DNA of 5,769 nucleotides, from assembly GCA_008363265.1 (NCBI GenBank), contig RHKR01000246.1, forward strand, positions 2,898 to 8,666. Reading direction: 5' to 3'. Positions 5,364 to 5,769 of the stretch are shown here, in pieces (within the stretch, counting starts at the first letter, position 1; the number at the start of each line of letters is the position of its first letter). Origin of the DNA: Chlorobiota bacterium (GTDB taxonomy: Bacteria > Bacteroidota > Ignavibacteria > Ignavibacteriales > Ignavibacteriaceae). The position numbers were made by a program, and so were the translations under genes. The notes beneath the pieces are model-generated. The model was not told the DNA's origin. It ran no database searches and saw only the letters and a program-made list of their open reading frames with translations.

Positions 5364-5769
5364 ATGAAGAAAATCTTCGTTATTCTTGCTTTTTTGCTTG
5401 CCACCGGCAGTATTTACGCGCAGGAATCGTGCTGCTCGACAGACAAGGACACCAAAGCAGGACACTCTGCAACACCTTCCGGAGACGCACTCGCGATGTT
5501 CGCCTCCAATTCAAACGATCCGAACTTTGTTGCGGCTCACGCAGCCCCAATGCCCGTGGAAGTGGTGAACGGACGCGGTGCCATGATCACCCTTACTCTT
5601 TCTGACAGGACAAAATCCGACGCCTACTTCGTAAGAGCAAACAAGAAGTCGAACAAATGGCTTTTCGTTTTCCATGAGTGGTGGGGACTTAACGACCACA
5701 TCAAAAATGAAGCGGAAAAATATGCCGAGGCATATCCGGACCTCAATGTGCTCGCCCTCGATCTCTACG
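5364..5769 (+). CDS. Exported dienelactone hydrolase family protein, N-terminal part (runs off right edge)
   Basis: The ATG at 5364 opens a frame that stays open to the window end (135 codons and one base). AGGA at 5352-5355 is a fair ribosome-binding site. Residues 1-20, MKKIFVILAFLLATGSIYAQ, form a signal peptide with probable cleavage after AQ, so the product acts in the periplasm or outside. The mature protein starts ESCCSTDKD with an unusual adjacent cysteine pair, then a polar linker. After about residue 62 an alpha/beta-hydrolase domain begins: a strand with WLFVFHEWWGLNDHIKNEAE (99-118) and then LNVLALDLY (127-135). HEWWGLN corresponds to the family's QEIFGVN-type motif; E105 matches the glutamate that partners the catalytic cysteine in dienelactone hydrolase. 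The nucleophile, Asp and His of the triad lie beyond the window, so activity cannot be judged. Substrates in this broad family vary, and chlorocatechol breakdown should not be assumed. Confidence 0.85.
   Translation, partial: MKKIFVILAFLLATGSIYAQESCCSTDKDTKAGHSATPSGDALAMFASNSNDPNFVAAHAAPMPVEVVNGRGAMITLTLSDRTKSDAYFVRANKKSNKWLFVFHEWWGLNDHIKNEAEKYAEAYPDLNVLALDLY

Overview
The window looks like ordinary chromosomal DNA from a Bacteroidota/Chlorobi-type bacterium, with Ignavibacteria-like lineages my best guess. The evidence is a TonB-dependent receptor with an N-terminal carboxypeptidase-regulatory-like domain and a Bacteroidota-style NVRGGSFDENL plug motif, weak or absent Shine-Dalgarno sites at most starts, a TAnnTTTG-type promoter element before prfA, and moderate GC. 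The taxonomic call is inference, not proof.

Layout from left to right. (1) Positions 1-180, minus strand: the first 60 residues of a PAS-domain signalling protein that continues off the left edge. (2) Positions 181-272: an AT-rich divergent promoter region. (3) Positions 273-1079, plus: a cation-diffusion-facilitator-like metal transporter with an HMA-like N-terminal domain. (4) Positions 1146-2222, plus: prfA, peptide chain release factor 1, complete with its PAT and GGQ motifs. (5) Positions 2223-2348: a convergent intergenic spacer made almost entirely of small repeats: a GTGAGTR heptad array, then two copies of a hairpin-forming 21-mer flanking a duplicated 12-mer. (6) Positions 2347-2874, minus: a RimJ/RimL-type GNAT acetyltransferase. 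(7) Positions 2881-5165, minus: a TonB-dependent outer-membrane receptor split into two frames by a -1 shift near 4838, with an apparently short plug. (8) Positions 5166-5363: a divergent intergenic region with a perfect inverted repeat. (9) Positions 5364-5769, plus: the exported N-terminal part of a dienelactone-hydrolase-family protein, cut by the right edge.

The receptor and GNAT gene are separated by 6 bp and probably share a transcript. The receptor and hydrolase genes diverge from one intergenic region and may be co-regulated, but no shared pathway is evident. I see no defence system, CRISPR array, mobile element with a transposase, or clearly new multi-gene system. The most informative points are the broken receptor gene and the repeat mosaic between prfA and the GNAT gene.
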